A DNA stretch of 64,000 bases, from positions 62,001 through 126,000 of the forward strand of contig JAFEDR010000011.1 in NCBI GenBank assembly GCA_018241525.1, in the 5' to 3' direction. Position numbers and translations under genes: made by a program. Within the stretch, counting starts at the first letter, position 1. Each line of letters begins with the position of its first letter. Source of the stretch: Pseudomonadota bacterium (GTDB lineage: Bacteria; Pseudomonadota; Gammaproteobacteria; Steroidobacterales; Steroidobacteraceae). The notes under the pieces are model-generated. The model had not been told where the DNA came from. It saw only the letters and a program-made list of their open reading frames with translations, and did no database searches. Positions 1 to 11,199 of the stretch are shown here, in pieces.

Positions 1-149
1 GCATCGCTGCTGACGACGCCGTCCTTGACCGGCACGTTCAGATCCTCGCGGATCAGCACGCGCTTGCCCGCAAGCGCGACGTCCTGCATGCGCACGACGC
101 GGTTCGACACGCCCTCCGGCGCACCGGCGCCGGCGCCGGCCGGGGCCAT
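1..149 (-). CDS. pgk: Phosphoglycerate kinase, N-terminal fragment (cut by window edge)
   Basis: Only the first 49 codons are in the window; the rest lies to the left. The visible protein contains [17 protein letters not shown], the conserved N-terminal strand and loop of phosphoglycerate kinase that binds 3-phosphoglycerate in glycolysis and gluconeogenesis. The ATG at 149 overlaps the gap stop codon by one base (TGATG), so translation is probably coupled to gap. That start gives a Gly/Ala/Pro-rich leader of about 20 residues that most family members lack. An in-frame GTG (Val-Ser-Asn) or the Met of MQDVALAGK just before the conserved core could be the true start. It is the third gene of a minus-strand tkt-gap-pgk operon. 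Confidence 0.85.
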   Translation of the reverse strand, partial: MAPAGAGAGAPEGVSNRVVRMQDVALAGKRVLIREDLNVPVKDGVVSSD

Positions 150-1162
150 CACTTCGCGCGACTCCAGGCCAGCGTCGTGTCGAGCATGCGGTTCGAGAAG
201 CCCCACTCGTTGTCGTACCACGAGCAGACCTTCACCAGCGTGCCGTCGATGACCTTGGTCAGCGTCGCGTCGTAGGTCGACGATGCCGCGTCGTGGTTGA
301 AGTCGATCGACACCAGCGGTTCCTCGTTGTAGGCGAGCACGCCCTTCAACGCGCCCTGCGAGGCGTCCTTGAGGATCTTGTTGATCTCCTCGGCGCTGGT
401 GGCGCGCTTCGCGGTGAACGTCAGGTCGACCAGCGAGACGTTGATGGTCGGCACGCGCACCGCGAATCCGTCGAGCTTGCCCTTGAGCTCCGGCAGCACG
501 AGCCCGACCGCCGCGGCAGCGCCGGTCTTGGTCGGGATCATCGACATGGTCGCGGAGCGCGCACGGCGCAGGTCCTTGTGGAACACGTCGGTCAGGACCT
601 GGTCGTTGGTGTAGGCGTGCACCGTCGTCATGATGCCGGCCACGAGCCCGATCGCGTCGTGCAGCGGCTTGACGAGCGGCGCCAGGCAATTCGTCGTGCA
701 CGAGGCGTTCGAGATCACGCTCATGTCGCTCTTCAGCGTGCCGTGGTTGACGCCGTAGACGATGGTCGCGTCCACCGCGCCCTCGGCCGGGGCGGAGATC
801 ACCACCTTCTTCGCGCCGCCCGCCAGGTGCTTGCCGGCCTTCTCCTTGTTAGCGAAGAGCCCGGTGCACTCGAGCACGTAGTCGACGCCGAGCGTGCCCC
901 ACGGCAGCTTGGCGGGGTCGCGCTCCGCGAGCACCTTGATCCGGTCGCCATTCACGACCATCGCATCGCCGTCGACCTTGACCTCGCCGGGGAAGCGGCC
1001 GTGCGCGGTGTCGTGGCGCGTCAGGTGCGCGTTCGTGCCGGCGTCGCCGAGATCGTTGATCGCGACGATCTGGATCTCGCCGTTACGCTTGCCCTCGTAC
1101 AGGGCGCGCAGCACGTTGCGGCCGATGCGACCGTAACCGTTGATTCCCACCTTGATGGCCAT
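149..1162 (-). CDS. gap: Glyceraldehyde-3-phosphate dehydrogenase, type I
   Basis: A 337-residue NAD-dependent GAPDH, full length for the family, converting glyceraldehyde 3-phosphate to 1,3-bisphosphoglycerate in the cytoplasm. It begins with the Rossmann motif [15 protein letters not shown]. It carries the active-site motif [12 protein letters not shown] with the catalytic Cys at residue 155, and the C-terminal [13 protein letters not shown] helix. It lies 34 bases downstream of the tkt stop codon and overlaps pgk by one base, so tkt-gap-pgk is very probably one transcript. Nothing looks unusual. Confidence 0.97.
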   Translation of the reverse strand: MAIKVGINGYGRIGRNVLRALYEGKRNGEIQIVAINDLGDAGTNAHLTRHDTAHGRFPGEVKVDGDAMVVNGDRIKVLAERDPAKLPWGTLGVDYVLECTGLFANKEKAGKHLAGGAKKVVISAPAEGAVDATIVYGVNHGTLKSDMSVISNASCTTNCLAPLVKPLHDAIGLVAGIMTTVHAYTNDQVLTDVFHKDLRRARSATMSMIPTKTGAAAAVGLVLPELKGKLDGFAVRVPTINVSLVDLTFTAKRATSAEEINKILKDASQGALKGVLAYNEEPLVSIDFNHDAASSTYDATLTKVIDGTLVKVCSWYDNEWGFSNRMLDTTLAWSRAK

Positions 1163-1196
1163 GCTCCGCTCCTCGTTGCTTGCGTCCAGCCCGACG

Positions 1197-3194
1197 TCAG
1201 CCGCCGAGCGCCTGCGTCGCGACCGCGACCACGTGATCAGCCGTCAGGCCGAAGTGCTTGAACAGATCCTTGGCCGGCGCCGAGGCGCCGAACTGGTCGA
1301 TGCCGACGACGTGCTCGCGGCGCACCGCGTAGCGGCACCAGTAGTCGCGCACGCCGGCCTCGACCGCGACGCGTGGCACGCCGGGCGGCAGCACCGCCTC
1401 GCGATAGCCCGCCGGCTGCGCGTCGAAACGCTCGGTCGAGGGCATCGAGACGACCCGGACGCGACGGCCGCGGCCGGCGAGCGTCCTGGCGGCCTCGACC
1501 GCGAGCTGCACTTCGGACCCGGTGGCGAGCATCACGAGTTCGGGCGTACCCGCGCTCTCGACCAGCACGTAGCCACCGCGCCGCACGTCAGCGAGCCGCT
1601 CGGCGGCGCGCGGCTGGTGCGGCAGGGCCTGGCGCGTCAGCACGAGGCCGGTCGGGCCGCTGCGCCGCTCGAGTGCATCCAGCCAGGCGGCTTCGGTCTC
1701 GACCGCATCGCACGGCCGCCACAGCGTCATGTTCGGGATCAGGCGCAGCGAGGCGAGGTGCTCGATCGGCTGGTGCGTCGGCCCGTCCTCGCCGAGCCCG
1801 ATCGAGTCGTGCGACCAGACGAAGATCGTCGGCACCTGCATCAGCGCCGCCATGCGCACGGCGTTGCGGGCGTAGTCGGAGAACACCAGGAAGGTGCCGC
1901 CGTAGGGCACGAGGCCGCCGTGCAGCGCGATGCCGTTCATCGCCGCCGACATGCCGAACTCGCGCACGCCCCACCAGACGTAGTTGCCGGCCGGATCGTC
2001 GTGGGTGATGCCCTTCGAGGACTTCGCCCAGGTGTTGTTCGAGCCGGTCAGGTCAGCCGAGCCACCGAGCAGCTCGGGCAGCTTCGCCACGAGCGCATTG
2101 AGCGCCGCCTGCGAAGCCTGGCGGGTGGCTACCGAGGCGCCCTTCGCCTGGGCATCGGCGAGCGCGGTCTCGGCAAACGCCGCCCAGTCCGCCGGCAGCT
2201 CGCCGCGGATGCGCCGCTCGAGCTCGTCGGCCCGCTGCGGATAGGCCTGGCGATACTCCTTGAAGAGCCGCTGCCACTTGCCCTCCAGGCGCTTGCCGCG
2301 CGCGCGCGCGTCCCACGCGGCGCGGACCTCGTCCGGCACCTCGAACGGCGGGTAGGGCCAGCCGAGCGCCTGGCGCGCGGCCGCGACTTCCTCGGCACCG
2401 AGCGCCGAGCCGTGGGTCGCCTCCGTGCCCTGCTTGTTCGGCGCGCCGTAGCCGATGATGGTCTTGCAGCAGATCAGCGACGGCTTGCCGGTCTCGCGGC
2501 GCGCCTTGCGGATCGCGCGCGTCACTGCCTCGGCGTCGTGGCCGTCGACGTTGCGGATCACCTGCCAGCCGTAGGCCTCGAAGCGGCGCGGCGTGTCGTC
2601 GGTGAACCAGCCCTGCACGTGGCCGTCGATCGAGATGCCGTTGTCGTCGTAGAAGCAGATCAGCTTGCCGAGGCCGAGCGTGCCCGCGAGCGAGCACGCC
2701 TCGTGCGAGACGCCCTCCATCAGGCAGCCGTCACCCAGGAACACGTAGGTGTGGTGGTCGATCAGCGCGAAGCCCGGCTGGTTGAAGGTGGCGGCGAGCA
2801 CGCGCTCGGCGAGCGCCATGCCGACCGCGTTCGCGAGGCCCTGGCCGAGCGGCCCGGTGGTGGTCTCGATGCCGAGCTTGGGCTCGCGCTCCGGGTGGCC
2901 GGGCGTGTGCGAGCCGAGCTGACGGAAGCGCTTCAGCTCCTCGATCGGCAGCGGATACCCGGTCAGGTGGAGCAGCGAGTAGAGCAGCATCGATCCGTGG
3001 CCGTTGGAGAGCACGAAGCGATCGCGGTCGAACCAGGCAGGATTACCCGGGTTGTGTTTCAGGAAGTCGCGCCACAGGACCTCGGCGATGTCGGCCATGC
3101 CCATCGGCATGCCGGGATGGCCCGAATTCGCCTGCTGCACGGCGTCCATGCTGAGGGCGCGAAGGGCGTTGGCGAGCTGGCGGCGGTTCTGCAT
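1197..3194 (-). CDS. tkt: Transketolase
   Basis: A 665-residue thiamine-diphosphate enzyme of normal bacterial length. It moves two-carbon ketol units between sugar phosphates in the non-oxidative pentose phosphate pathway. The N-terminal part has [17 protein letters not shown] and the ThDP/Mg motif [13 protein letters not shown]. The central pyrimidine-binding domain has the [14 protein letters not shown] loop, and the C-terminal domain follows ([19 protein letters not shown]). It is first in the minus-strand tkt-gap-pgk operon. Its start faces metK across about 150 bases, so that interval must hold both promoters. Confidence 0.96.
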   Translation of the reverse strand: MQNRRQLANALRALSMDAVQQANSGHPGMPMGMADIAEVLWRDFLKHNPGNPAWFDRDRFVLSNGHGSMLLYSLLHLTGYPLPIEELKRFRQLGSHTPGHPEREPKLGIETTTGPLGQGLANAVGMALAERVLAATFNQPGFALIDHHTYVFLGDGCLMEGVSHEACSLAGTLGLGKLICFYDDNGISIDGHVQGWFTDDTPRRFEAYGWQVIRNVDGHDAEAVTRAIRKARRETGKPSLICCKTIIGYGAPNKQGTEATHGSALGAEEVAAARQALGWPYPPFEVPDEVRAAWDARARGKRLEGKWQRLFKEYRQAYPQRADELERRIRGELPADWAAFAETALADAQAKGASVATRQASQAALNALVAKLPELLGGSADLTGSNNTWAKSSKGITHDDPAGNYVWWGVREFGMSAAMNGIALHGGLVPYGGTFLVFSDYARNAVRMAALMQVPTIFVWSHDSIGLGEDGPTHQPIEHLASLRLIPNMTLWRPCDAVETEAAWLDALERRSGPTGLVLTRQALPHQPRAAERLADVRRGGYVLVESAGTPELVMLATGSEVQLAVEAARTLAGRGRRVRVVSMPSTERFDAQPAGYREAVLPPGVPRVAVEAGVRDYWCRYAVRREHVVGIDQFGASAPAKDLFKHFGLTADHVVAVATQALGG

Positions 3195-3288
3195 CGGCCG
3201 TGTCCCCGGGGCGTGGAGTGAGCCAGGTCGGTGGCGAGCCCGCTATTGTCCAATACCGACGTGGCATGGGCAATCTACCTGCCCCCGT

Positions 3289-3297
3289 TGGTATACT
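3289..3297 (+). promoter_or_regulatory. Candidate extended -10 promoter element for metK
   Basis: TG-G-TATACT reads as an extended -10 element (TGnTATAMT-like) about 48 bases before the metK ATG, in the tkt/metK divergent interval. I see no convincing -35 hexamer at the usual spacing, which would fit an extended -10 promoter. Pattern reading only. Confidence 0.4.
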
Positions 3298-3344
3298 TCA
3301 CCGGTTATCCGACCGGAGGCGCCGCACGGCGACCCGCAACCCCG

Positions 3345-4511
3345 ATGGCGTCCAGCAGCAGCAGCTACCTGTTCACTTCCGAGTCCGTCTCCGAGGGACA
3401 TCCCGACAAGGTCGCGGACCAGATCTCCGACGCGGTGCTCGATGCGATCATCGCCGAGGACAAGCGCGCGCGCGTTGCGTGCGAGACCCTCGTCAAGACC
3501 GGCTGCGTCGTGGTCGCCGGCGAGATCACCACCAGCGCCTGGGTCGACCTCGAGGCGCTCGTCCGCCGCACGGTGCTGCGCATCGGCTACGACGACTCCG
3601 ACATGGGCTTCGACGGCGCCAGCTGCGCGGTCATCAACATCATCGGCAAGCAGTCGCCGGACATCGCGCAGGGCGTCGACCGCAAGGACCCGCGCAAGCA
3701 GGGTGCGGGTGACCAGGGTCTGATGTTCGGCTACGCGACCAACGAGACCGACGTGCTGATGCCGGCGCCGATCACCTATGCGCATCGGCTCGTCAAGCGC
3801 CAGGCCGAGGTCCGCCGTGGCCGCAAGCTGACCTGGCTGCGCCCGGATGCGAAGAGCCAGATCACCTTCCGCTACGAGCACGACCGGCCGGTCGGCATCG
3901 AGGCGGTCGTGCTCTCGACCCAGCACGCGCCCGAGATCGGTCAGCGCAAGCTGCGCGAGGCGGTGATGGAAGAGATCATCCTGCCGGTGCTGCCGAAGCG
4001 CTGGATCGACAAGCGCACGAAGTTCCACATCAACCCAACCGGCAAGTTCGTGATCGGCGGACCGGTCGGAGACTGCGGCCTCACGGGCCGCAAGATCATC
4101 GTCGACACCTACGGCGGCTACGCGCGCCACGGCGGCGGCGCGTTCTCCGGCAAGGACCCGTCGAAGGTCGACCGCTCGGCGGCCTACGCGGCCCGCTACG
4201 TCGCGAAGAACGTGGTCGCCGCGGGCCTGGCCGAGCGCTGCGAGGTGCAGGTCTCGTACGCGATCGGCGTCGCCGAGCCGACGTCCGTGATGGTCGAGAC
4301 CTTCGGCACCGGCAAGCTCTCGCGCGAGAAGCTCACCAAGCTCGTGCGGCACCACTTCGACCTGACGCCCTACGGCCTGCGCCAGATGCTCGATCTCGCG
4401 CGTCCGATCTACGAGGCGACCGCGGCCTACGGCCACTTCGGCCGTACCGAGGAGGAGTTCAGCTGGGAGCGCACCGACAAGGCGCGGGCGCTGAAGGCGG
4501 ACGCCAAGTAG
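3345..4511 (+). CDS. metK: S-adenosylmethionine synthetase
   Basis: A 388-residue methionine adenosyltransferase that makes SAM from methionine and ATP. It shows the N-terminal signature [20 protein letters not shown], the loop [19 protein letters not shown], and the C-terminal [19 protein letters not shown]. The open frame extends upstream to 3231. The ATG at 3345 ([15 protein letters not shown]) is preferred because the extra 38 residues are not conserved-looking and run into the promoter area. The next gene is ahcY, so SAM synthesis and SAH breakdown sit side by side, with a riboswitch between them that should control ahcY separately. Confidence 0.96.
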   Translation: MASSSSSYLFTSESVSEGHPDKVADQISDAVLDAIIAEDKRARVACETLVKTGCVVVAGEITTSAWVDLEALVRRTVLRIGYDDSDMGFDGASCAVINIIGKQSPDIAQGVDRKDPRKQGAGDQGLMFGYATNETDVLMPAPITYAHRLVKRQAEVRRGRKLTWLRPDAKSQITFRYEHDRPVGIEAVVLSTQHAPEIGQRKLREAVMEEIILPVLPKRWIDKRTKFHINPTGKFVIGGPVGDCGLTGRKIIVDTYGGYARHGGGAFSGKDPSKVDRSAAYAARYVAKNVVAAGLAERCEVQVSYAIGVAEPTSVMVETFGTGKLSREKLTKLVRHHFDLTPYGLRQMLDLARPIYEATAAYGHFGRTEEEFSWERTDKARALKADAK

Positions 4512-4531
4512 CCGGTACCTTTTCATACCGC

Positions 4532-4613
4532 CCGCCGAGGGGCGCTGCAGCGGCGCCGGGCTCTCCCGGTGCCGTCAGGCTCGGCAGGACGGTCGACCCG
4601 ACAACGGCGCCCA
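4532..4613 (+). ncRNA. SAH riboswitch (ahcY leader)
   Basis: The metK-ahcY interval matches the S-adenosylhomocysteine riboswitch architecture. P1 is CCGAG (4535-4539) pairing with CTCGG (4580-4584), inside the characteristic CAGGCTCGG string. The conserved core GCGCTGC is at 4542-4548. A variable hairpin CGGCGCCGGG/CCCGGTGCCG (about 4551-4574) fills P2. The 3' strand GCGCCC (4607-4612) can form the pseudoknot with GGGCGC (4540-4545). The element ends about 24 bases before the ahcY ATG, close to the ribosome-binding site. In this family SAH binding switches on ahcY; that function here is inferred from homology. Confidence 0.9.
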
Positions 4614-4636
4614 TTCATTCTCCGAGGAGAGAACGA

Positions 4637-6049
4637 ATGAGCGCTGCGATGAACCTGAAGAACGACTACCACGTCGCCGATCTGAAGCTCGCCGACTGGG
4701 GCCGCAAAGAAATCACGATCGCCGAGACCGAGATGCCGGGTCTGATGGCGGTTCGCGAGGAGTACGCGGCCCGCCAGCCGCTGAAGGGCGCCCGCGTCGC
4801 CGGTTCCCTGCACATGACGATCCAGACCGCGGTCCTGATCGAGACGCTGAAGGCGCTCGGCGCGGACGTGCGCTGGGCGTCGTGCAACATCTACTCGACC
4901 CAGGACCACGCCGCGGCCGCGATCGTTGCCGCCGGCACGCCGGTGTTCGCCTACAAGGGCGAGACGCTCGCGGAGTACTGGGAATACACCCACCGCATCT
5001 TCGACTGGGCGGACGGCGGCACGCCGAACATGATCCTCGACGACGGCGGTGATGCGACGCTGCTCGTGCACCTCGGGCTGCGCGCCGAGGCGGATGCCTC
5101 GGTGATCGCCAAGCCGACCAACGAGGAAGAGGAAGTGCTGTACGCGGCGATCGCCAAGCGCCTGAAGACGCGACCCGGCTACTACGCCGCGATCGCCAAG
5201 ACCATCCGCGGCGTCACCGAGGAGACGACCACGGGCGTGCATCGCCTCTACCAGATGGAGAAGGAGGGGCGGCTGCTGTTCCCCGCCATCAACGTCAACG
5301 ACTCGGTGACGAAGTCGAAGTTTGACAACCTGTACGGCTGCCGCGAGTCGCTGGTCGACGCGATCAAGCGTGCGACCGACGTGATGATCGCCGGCAAGGT
5401 TGCGGTGGTGGCCGGCTATGGCGACGTCGGCAAGGGCAGCGCCGAGGCGCTCAAGGCACTGTCGGCGCAGGTGTGGGTCACCGAGATCGACCCGATCTGC
5501 GCGCTGCAGGCAGCGATGGACGGCTATCGCGTCGTGACGATGGACTATGCGGCCGACAAGGCCGACATCTTCGTGACCTGCACCGGCAACCTGCGCGTGA
5601 TCGCGTACGAGCACATGCAGCGCATGAAGCACAACGCGATCGTCTGCAACATCGGCCACTTCGACTCCGAGATCGACATCGCGAGCCTGGCGAAGTGCCG
5701 CTGGGAGGAGATCAAGCCGCAGGTCGACCACGTCGTGTTCCCGGACGGCAAGCGCATCATCGTGCTGGCCAAGGGACGGCTGGTGAACCTCGGCTGCGGC
5801 ACCGGCCACCCGTCGTTCGTGATGTCGAACTCGTTCTCGAACCAGACGCTCGCGCAGATCGAGCTCTGGAGCCACCCGGAGCGCTACCAGAAGCGCGTCT
5901 ACACGCTGCCGAAGCAGCTCGACGAGCACGTCGCGCGCCTGCACCTCAAGAAGATCGGTGCGGAGCTCACCCGGCTCGCACCGGAGCAGGCGGCCTACAT
6001 CGGCGTCAGCGTCGACGGTCCGTTCAAGCCGGAGCACTACCGCTACTGA
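4637..6049 (+). CDS. ahcY: Adenosylhomocysteinase (SAH hydrolase)
   Basis: A 470-residue NAD-dependent enzyme that splits S-adenosylhomocysteine into adenosine and homocysteine, removing the methylation by-product. Seen are the substrate region ([28 protein letters not shown]), the NAD-binding motif [28 protein letters not shown], and the family C-terminus PFKPEHYRY. The length is the longer bacterial form with the internal insertion. A strong Shine-Dalgarno stretch (CCGAGGAGAG) lies about 6 bases before the ATG, directly after the SAH riboswitch. Confidence 0.97.
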   Translation: MSAAMNLKNDYHVADLKLADWGRKEITIAETEMPGLMAVREEYAARQPLKGARVAGSLHMTIQTAVLIETLKALGADVRWASCNIYSTQDHAAAAIVAAGTPVFAYKGETLAEYWEYTHRIFDWADGGTPNMILDDGGDATLLVHLGLRAEADASVIAKPTNEEEEVLYAAIAKRLKTRPGYYAAIAKTIRGVTEETTTGVHRLYQMEKEGRLLFPAINVNDSVTKSKFDNLYGCRESLVDAIKRATDVMIAGKVAVVAGYGDVGKGSAEALKALSAQVWVTEIDPICALQAAMDGYRVVTMDYAADKADIFVTCTGNLRVIAYEHMQRMKHNAIVCNIGHFDSEIDIASLAKCRWEEIKPQVDHVVFPDGKRIIVLAKGRLVNLGCGTGHPSFVMSNSFSNQTLAQIELWSHPERYQKRVYTLPKQLDEHVARLHLKKIGAELTRLAPEQAAYIGVSVDGPFKPEHYRY

Positions 6050-6066
6050 GCGGCGTGTGACTTAAC

Positions 6067-6095
6067 GCGGGGGCGGGCTGCCGGCCCGCCCCCGC
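6067..6095 (+). terminator. GC-rich hairpin after ahcY, possible terminator
   Basis: A perfect 12-bp inverted repeat (GCGGGGGCGGGC / GCCCGCCCCCGC) with a 5-base loop begins 17 bases after the ahcY stop codon. No T-tract follows, so it may be a weak terminator or an mRNA 3'-end stabiliser. Confidence 0.5.
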
Positions 6096-6275
6096 CTGTC
6101 GCCAGTCGCCGACCGCGGAACCGGTCGCGACCACCGTCATCTAACGGTAATGTGCGACGCATCATCCCGAGCGACGAGCCCACGCGATCCGGTTCACCGT
6201 CGCGCCGGCAGGTGCCTTGCTATCGTTCGCCGGCCTCGACCGTTTCTTAAGCGGACCTACGTCACGGAAGCCCGA

Positions 6276-7073
6276 GTGAGCCGAGCCCCGCTCCGCCTCG
6301 TCCAGTTCACCGACCTGCACCTGTACGGTGCCGGCGACGGCCGGCTGCGCGGCGTGGCCACGCTGCCGGCGCTCGAGGCGACGCTCGCACTCGCGCGCGC
6401 GCAGGAGTCCGCCTGGCAGGCGCTGTTGCTGACCGGCGATCTCGTACAGGACGACGCCGGCGGCTACGCGCACGTGCGCCGGCTGTTCGGCGACTCGCGG
6501 GTGCCGGTCTACTGCCTGCCGGGCAACCACGACGAGCCGGCCGCGATGCGCGCGGCGCTCGGCAGCGAACCCTTCCAGATCTGCGGCACGGCGCGCCACG
6601 GCGAGTGGCTGCTGGTGATGCTCGACTCGTACCTGCACGGCCGCGCCTCCGGTCGGCTCGCGGCGGGCGAGCTCGCCAGGCTCGACGAAGCGCTGTCCGC
6701 GCACGCGGACCGCCACGCGCTCGTCACGCTACACCACCACCCGGTCGCCGCCGGCAGCCGCTGGCTCGATACCGTCGGGCTCGAGAACGCCGCGGCGCTG
6801 TTCGAGGTGCTGGACCGGCACGCGAACGTGCGCGTGCTGCTGTGGGGGCACGTGCACCAGGCCTTCGACGGCGAGCGCCGCGGCGTGCGGCTGCTCGGTA
6901 CCCCGTCCACCTGCGCGCAGTTCCGCCCGCAGTCCGACCAGTTCGCCGTGGACCAGCGGCCGCCGGCCTACCGCTGGCTGGAGCTGCACCCGGACGGCCG
7001 CGTCGAGAGCAGCGTCGTGTGGGTCGCGACGGCTGACGCGGCCGCGCCGATGCCGCGCGCGTCGGCCGGCTAG
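6276..7073 (+). CDS. cpdA: CpdA/Icc-like metallophosphoesterase (3',5'-cyclic nucleotide phosphodiesterase)
   Basis: From the GTG at 6276 this is a 265-residue calcineurin-type phosphoesterase. The metal-binding blocks occur in order: [30 protein letters not shown] and [10 protein letters not shown]. This layout and length match CpdA, which hydrolyses cAMP using two metal ions. The substrate is inferred; other class III cyclic nucleotide or phosphodiester targets are possible. An open frame extends to an ATG at 6150, but its first 42 residues are Arg/Pro-rich and unlike the family. GGAAG precedes the GTG at reasonable spacing. Its stop overlaps the rubredoxin stop through a shared CTAG. Confidence 0.85.
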   Translation: MSRAPLRLVQFTDLHLYGAGDGRLRGVATLPALEATLALARAQESAWQALLLTGDLVQDDAGGYAHVRRLFGDSRVPVYCLPGNHDEPAAMRAALGSEPFQICGTARHGEWLLVMLDSYLHGRASGRLAAGELARLDEALSAHADRHALVTLHHHPVAAGSRWLDTVGLENAAALFEVLDRHANVRVLLWGHVHQAFDGERRGVRLLGTPSTCAQFRPQSDQFAVDQRPPAYRWLELHPDGRVESSVVWVATADAAAPMPRASAG

Positions 7074-7258
7074 AGCTCGACCATCTCGAAGTCGTCCTTG
7101 CTCGCGCCGCAGTCCGGGCAGGTGTAGTCCGCCGGCACGTCGCTCCAGCGGGTTCCCGGCGGCACGCCACGCTGCGGGTCACCCTCGGCCTCATCGTAGA
7201 CGTGACCGCAGATCACGCAGATCCAGGTCTTGAGGCCTTCGGTCATCGCTTTGCTCAT
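7070..7258 (-). CDS. Rubredoxin
   Basis: A 62-residue one-iron electron carrier. The two Cys knuckles CVICGHVYD and [12 protein letters not shown] bind the single iron; between them is the typical [20 protein letters not shown] segment. In gammaproteobacteria such proteins often pass electrons to alkane hydroxylases or oxygen-detoxifying enzymes, but no partner is seen nearby. An internal Met at codon 5 is an alternative start. It converges on cpdA, sharing CTAG as both stop codons, and its start faces hemL. Confidence 0.95.
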   Translation of the reverse strand: MSKAMTEGLKTWICVICGHVYDEAEGDPQRGVPPGTRWSDVPADYTCPDCGASKDDFEMVEL

Positions 7259-7327
7259 CGTCTGTCACCAGTCGTCGGCGGTATCGCCGGCGCGCCTCGC
7301 GCCGTACACTGCGCCCCGGAGGTATCC

Positions 7328-8614
<1,287 letters not shown>

Positions 8615-8626
8615 GGCGCACCGCCG

Positions 8627-9661
8627 ATGACCGGTCAGCCGCGGCCGCTGGTCATGCGCTGCGGCGCCCTCGGCGACATGGTGCTGCTGACGCCGCTGAT
8701 CCGGGCGCTGGCGGCGCGCTTCGGCTCGCCGGTGGACGTGGTCTCCTCGGGCGCCTGGACGCGGCCGCTGCTCGCCGGCCAACCGGGCGTCGGCGAGCTG
8801 TACCTGGTGCGCAGCCGGCGCCGGCCGTACCTGGTCAGCCCCGATCAGTGGCAACTGGTGCGCGAGCTGCGCGCCCGCGGCCCCGGCCCCACCTGGTTTC
8901 TGGACCCCGCGCGGCTCGGGCGCCGGCTGCTAACGCGCGCCGGCATCGCGGACGACTGGATCGTGGACGCCGAGTCGCTGCCGCGCCGGACCGGCGAGCA
9001 CTACCTCGAGTGGTTCGCCCGCGTCGGCGCGACGCCGCCGGCAGCGCTCGGTGGCCCACCGGCGCCGGTCGCGGTGGAAGGATGCCGACTCGAGGTGGCG
9101 ACGGCCGCACGCGCCGACCTCGAGGCGTGGCTCGCGGCGCGCGGGCTCGACGGGCGCCCGCTGCTGCTCGTGCAGGCCGGCAACAAGCGCACCATGCGCC
9201 GCGGCGACCGGCGCCGCGCGAGCAACACCAAGTACTGGCCGGAGGAACGCTGGGCCGCGGTGCTGCGCGCCATGGCGGCGCGCTGCCCGACGCACGCGAT
9301 TCTGCTGCTCGGCGTGCCGAGCGAGCACGCGCTCAACGAGGACATCCTGCGGCACGCGGCCCTGCCCGCCGCCGTGAACGCCGCCGATGACCTGCCGATC
9401 CCCCGCCTGCTGGCGCTGCTTGAGCGTGCCGCGGCGATGGTCAGCGTCGACACCGGCCCCGCGCACGCGGCCGCCGCCGTCGGCCTGCCGCTCGTCGTGC
9501 TGTTCGCCGCGGCCGATCCGGCGCTGTACCGGCCCTGGGGCGCCGCCGGCGCGCCGGTGCTGAGCCTGCGCGCGGAGCCGCCGGGCCTGCTCGAGGCACT
9601 GCCCGCGGAACGCGTGATCGAGGCCTTCCACGCGCTGCGGCTGCGCGCTCCCGCGGCCTGA
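8627..9661 (+). CDS. Glycosyltransferase family 9 (heptosyltransferase-like)
   Basis: A 344-residue GT-B fold protein of the ADP-heptose:LPS heptosyltransferase type. The N-terminal MRCGALGDMVLLTPLIRAL resembles the acceptor-side start of WaaC/WaaF. The C-terminal donor-binding motif VSVDTGPAHAAAAVGLPLVVLF is characteristic of the family. It would act at the inner face of the cytoplasmic membrane on LPS core or another surface glycan. It sits 12 bases after hemL, an unrelated gene, so the exact acceptor cannot be told. Two further family 9 genes occur in the window (32648 and 40445). Confidence 0.85.
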   Translation: MTGQPRPLVMRCGALGDMVLLTPLIRALAARFGSPVDVVSSGAWTRPLLAGQPGVGELYLVRSRRRPYLVSPDQWQLVRELRARGPGPTWFLDPARLGRRLLTRAGIADDWIVDAESLPRRTGEHYLEWFARVGATPPAALGGPPAPVAVEGCRLEVATAARADLEAWLAARGLDGRPLLLVQAGNKRTMRRGDRRRASNTKYWPEERWAAVLRAMAARCPTHAILLLGVPSEHALNEDILRHAALPAAVNAADDLPIPRLLALLERAAAMVSVDTGPAHAAAAVGLPLVVLFAAADPALYRPWGAAGAPVLSLRAEPPGLLEALPAERVIEAFHALRLRAPAA

Positions 9662-9701
9662 GGCGGTTGTTCGCGTCGTGACCCAGGCGTAACGTCGCCG
9701 C

Positions 9702-10595
9702 ATGCGGGCCTTCGCGCTGTTCCTCGCCCTGATCCTCGTCACCGCCGCGCTCGCGGCGGCGCTCGCGTACCCGCTCTACGTCGTGCTGCATCCGCTGCGA
9801 CCGGAGTGGTGGTTCGACCGCATCGGCACGCGGCTCTGGGAATTCCTGCTGATACCGGCCGGGCTCGTGCTGCTGGTGCGGCACCTGCGGCTCACGCGTG
9901 CGCGCGACTGGGGGTACGGGGCGCCGCGGCCACGCTGGCTGCGGCAGTTCGGCGTCGGCCTGGTCGCCGGCATCGTCACGATGCTGCCGGTGACGGCCTG
10001 CATGCTCGCCTTCGGGCTGCGCACGCCGCTGCCCGATCTCACGCCGGCGGTGCTGCTGCGCGCACTGGCCGCCGGCCTCGGTTCCGGGCTGGCGGTCGGA
10101 TTCTTCGAGGAGACGCTGTTTCGCGGACTGATGCAGGGTGCGGTGGTGCGCGAGCTGCGCCGGCCGCTGCTCGGCATCGCGCTGGTCGCGGCGCTGTTCG
10201 CCACGCTGCACTTCCTGGCGCGCGAGCACGTGCCCCACGACCAGGTCCGCTGGTCGAGCGGCATCGACCTGCTGGCGACCGCGGCGCGCAACTTCCTGCA
10301 CCCGGCACTGATCGCGGACCGGCTGCTGTCGCTGTTCGCGGTCGGCCTCGTGCTCGGCCTCACCGCGTGGTGGACCGGCAGCATCGCGCTGGCGGTCGGC
10401 CTGCACGCGGGTTGGGTGTGGATCATGCGCGCGACGGTCGGCTCGACCGCGCTCGATCCGGCGGCGCCGCTCGCCTGGATGGTGAGCCGCGACGACGGCT
10501 ACACGGGCTGGCTGGTGCTGGCGTGGACGATGCTGCTGCTGCTCGTGGCCGTGGCGCTGCGTGCGCGATTCCGTCCGTGGCGGCGCAGCGACTGA
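9702..10595 (+). CDS. CPBP-family intramembrane metalloprotease
   Basis: A 297-residue polytopic membrane protein with about 7-8 hydrophobic segments, starting with an N-terminal one (FALFLALILVTAALAAALAY). Residues around 130-140 read FFEETLFRGLMQG, the EExxxR motif of the CPBP (CAAX protease and bacteriocin-processing, Abi) family. FATLHF and VGLHAGWVW supply the conserved His motifs. These residues make a metal-dependent intramembrane endopeptidase likely; the substrate is unknown. It converges with the LON-domain gene with only 4 bases between stop codons. Confidence 0.85.
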   Translation: MRAFALFLALILVTAALAAALAYPLYVVLHPLRPEWWFDRIGTRLWEFLLIPAGLVLLVRHLRLTRARDWGYGAPRPRWLRQFGVGLVAGIVTMLPVTACMLAFGLRTPLPDLTPAVLLRALAAGLGSGLAVGFFEETLFRGLMQGAVVRELRRPLLGIALVAALFATLHFLAREHVPHDQVRWSSGIDLLATAARNFLHPALIADRLLSLFAVGLVLGLTAWWTGSIALAVGLHAGWVWIMRATVGSTALDPAAPLAWMVSRDDGYTGWLVLAWTMLLLLVAVALRARFRPWRRSD

Positions 10596-10599
10596 GCGT

Positions 10600-11199
10600 T
10601 CAGGCGTCGGCTTCGGGCGGCGCCAGCCGGATCATCGGCGCGAGGTAGCGCAGCCGCTCCGCAGGATCGGCGAGCTCGAGCAACCCCTGCTTCACCGACG
10701 GCTCGAGCGGCGCGAGCTCGGCCAGGCGATTGCCGACCCAGGCGGCATCGTCGTAGCGAGTCGCGGCGGCGGCGTAGGTCGGCCCGAGCTCGGGCCACAG
10801 CCGCTCGAGTGCCGCGGGCAGGTGTGCGCAGTCGGGTGGAATGGCCGTCGCCGGGTCCGGCGCCACTGCCGTCACCTCGGCGACGTTCAGGCCGTCGTCC
10901 TGCCGCCAGGCCCGCACCACGCGCACGCGCTCGGCACCGACGCAGGTGATGCCGAGCAGGCCATCGTCGAGCTGGTTGAAATCGACGATCCGCGCCTCGG
11001 TGCCGACCGCGGCGGTGGTCAGGGCGCCGCTGCCGGCCTCGCGGCCCTCGACGATCAGCACGACCACGAAGCCCGTGCCCTCGCGCATGCAGCGGCCGAT
11101 CATGTCGACGTAACGCGGCTCGAAGATCCGCAGCGACAGCGGACCGCCGGGGAACAGCACGGTCCCGAGCGGGAACAACGGCATCGTCCGCTCGGTCAT
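10600..11199 (-). CDS. LON peptidase substrate-binding domain protein
   Basis: A 199-residue protein made only of the N-terminal LON (PUA-like) domain: MPLFPLGTVLFPGGPLSLRIFEPRY at the start, then GTGFVVVL and GTEARIVDFNQL. There is no ATPase or Ser-Lys protease part, so it is not Lon itself but the stand-alone family, whose role is poorly defined (substrate binding or adaptor is inferred). Its ATG overlaps the mpl TGA by four bases (ATGA), and it ends the minus-strand operon of membrane protein, mpl and LON-domain gene. Confidence 0.88.
   Translation of the reverse strand: MTERTMPLFPLGTVLFPGGPLSLRIFEPRYVDMIGRCMREGTGFVVVLIVEGREAGSGALTTAAVGTEARIVDFNQLDDGLLGITCVGAERVRVVRAWRQDDGLNVAEVTAVAPDPATAIPPDCAHLPAALERLWPELGPTYAAAATRYDDAAWVGNRLAELAPLEPSVKQGLLELADPAERLRYLAPMIRLAPPEADA

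Noticed and set aside
1140..3221. 693-residue open frame antisense to transketolase
   Set aside because: In GC-rich DNA, frames opposite genes stay open by codon bias. It is Arg/Ala-rich, has no domain motifs, and lies entirely across a clear tkt gene.
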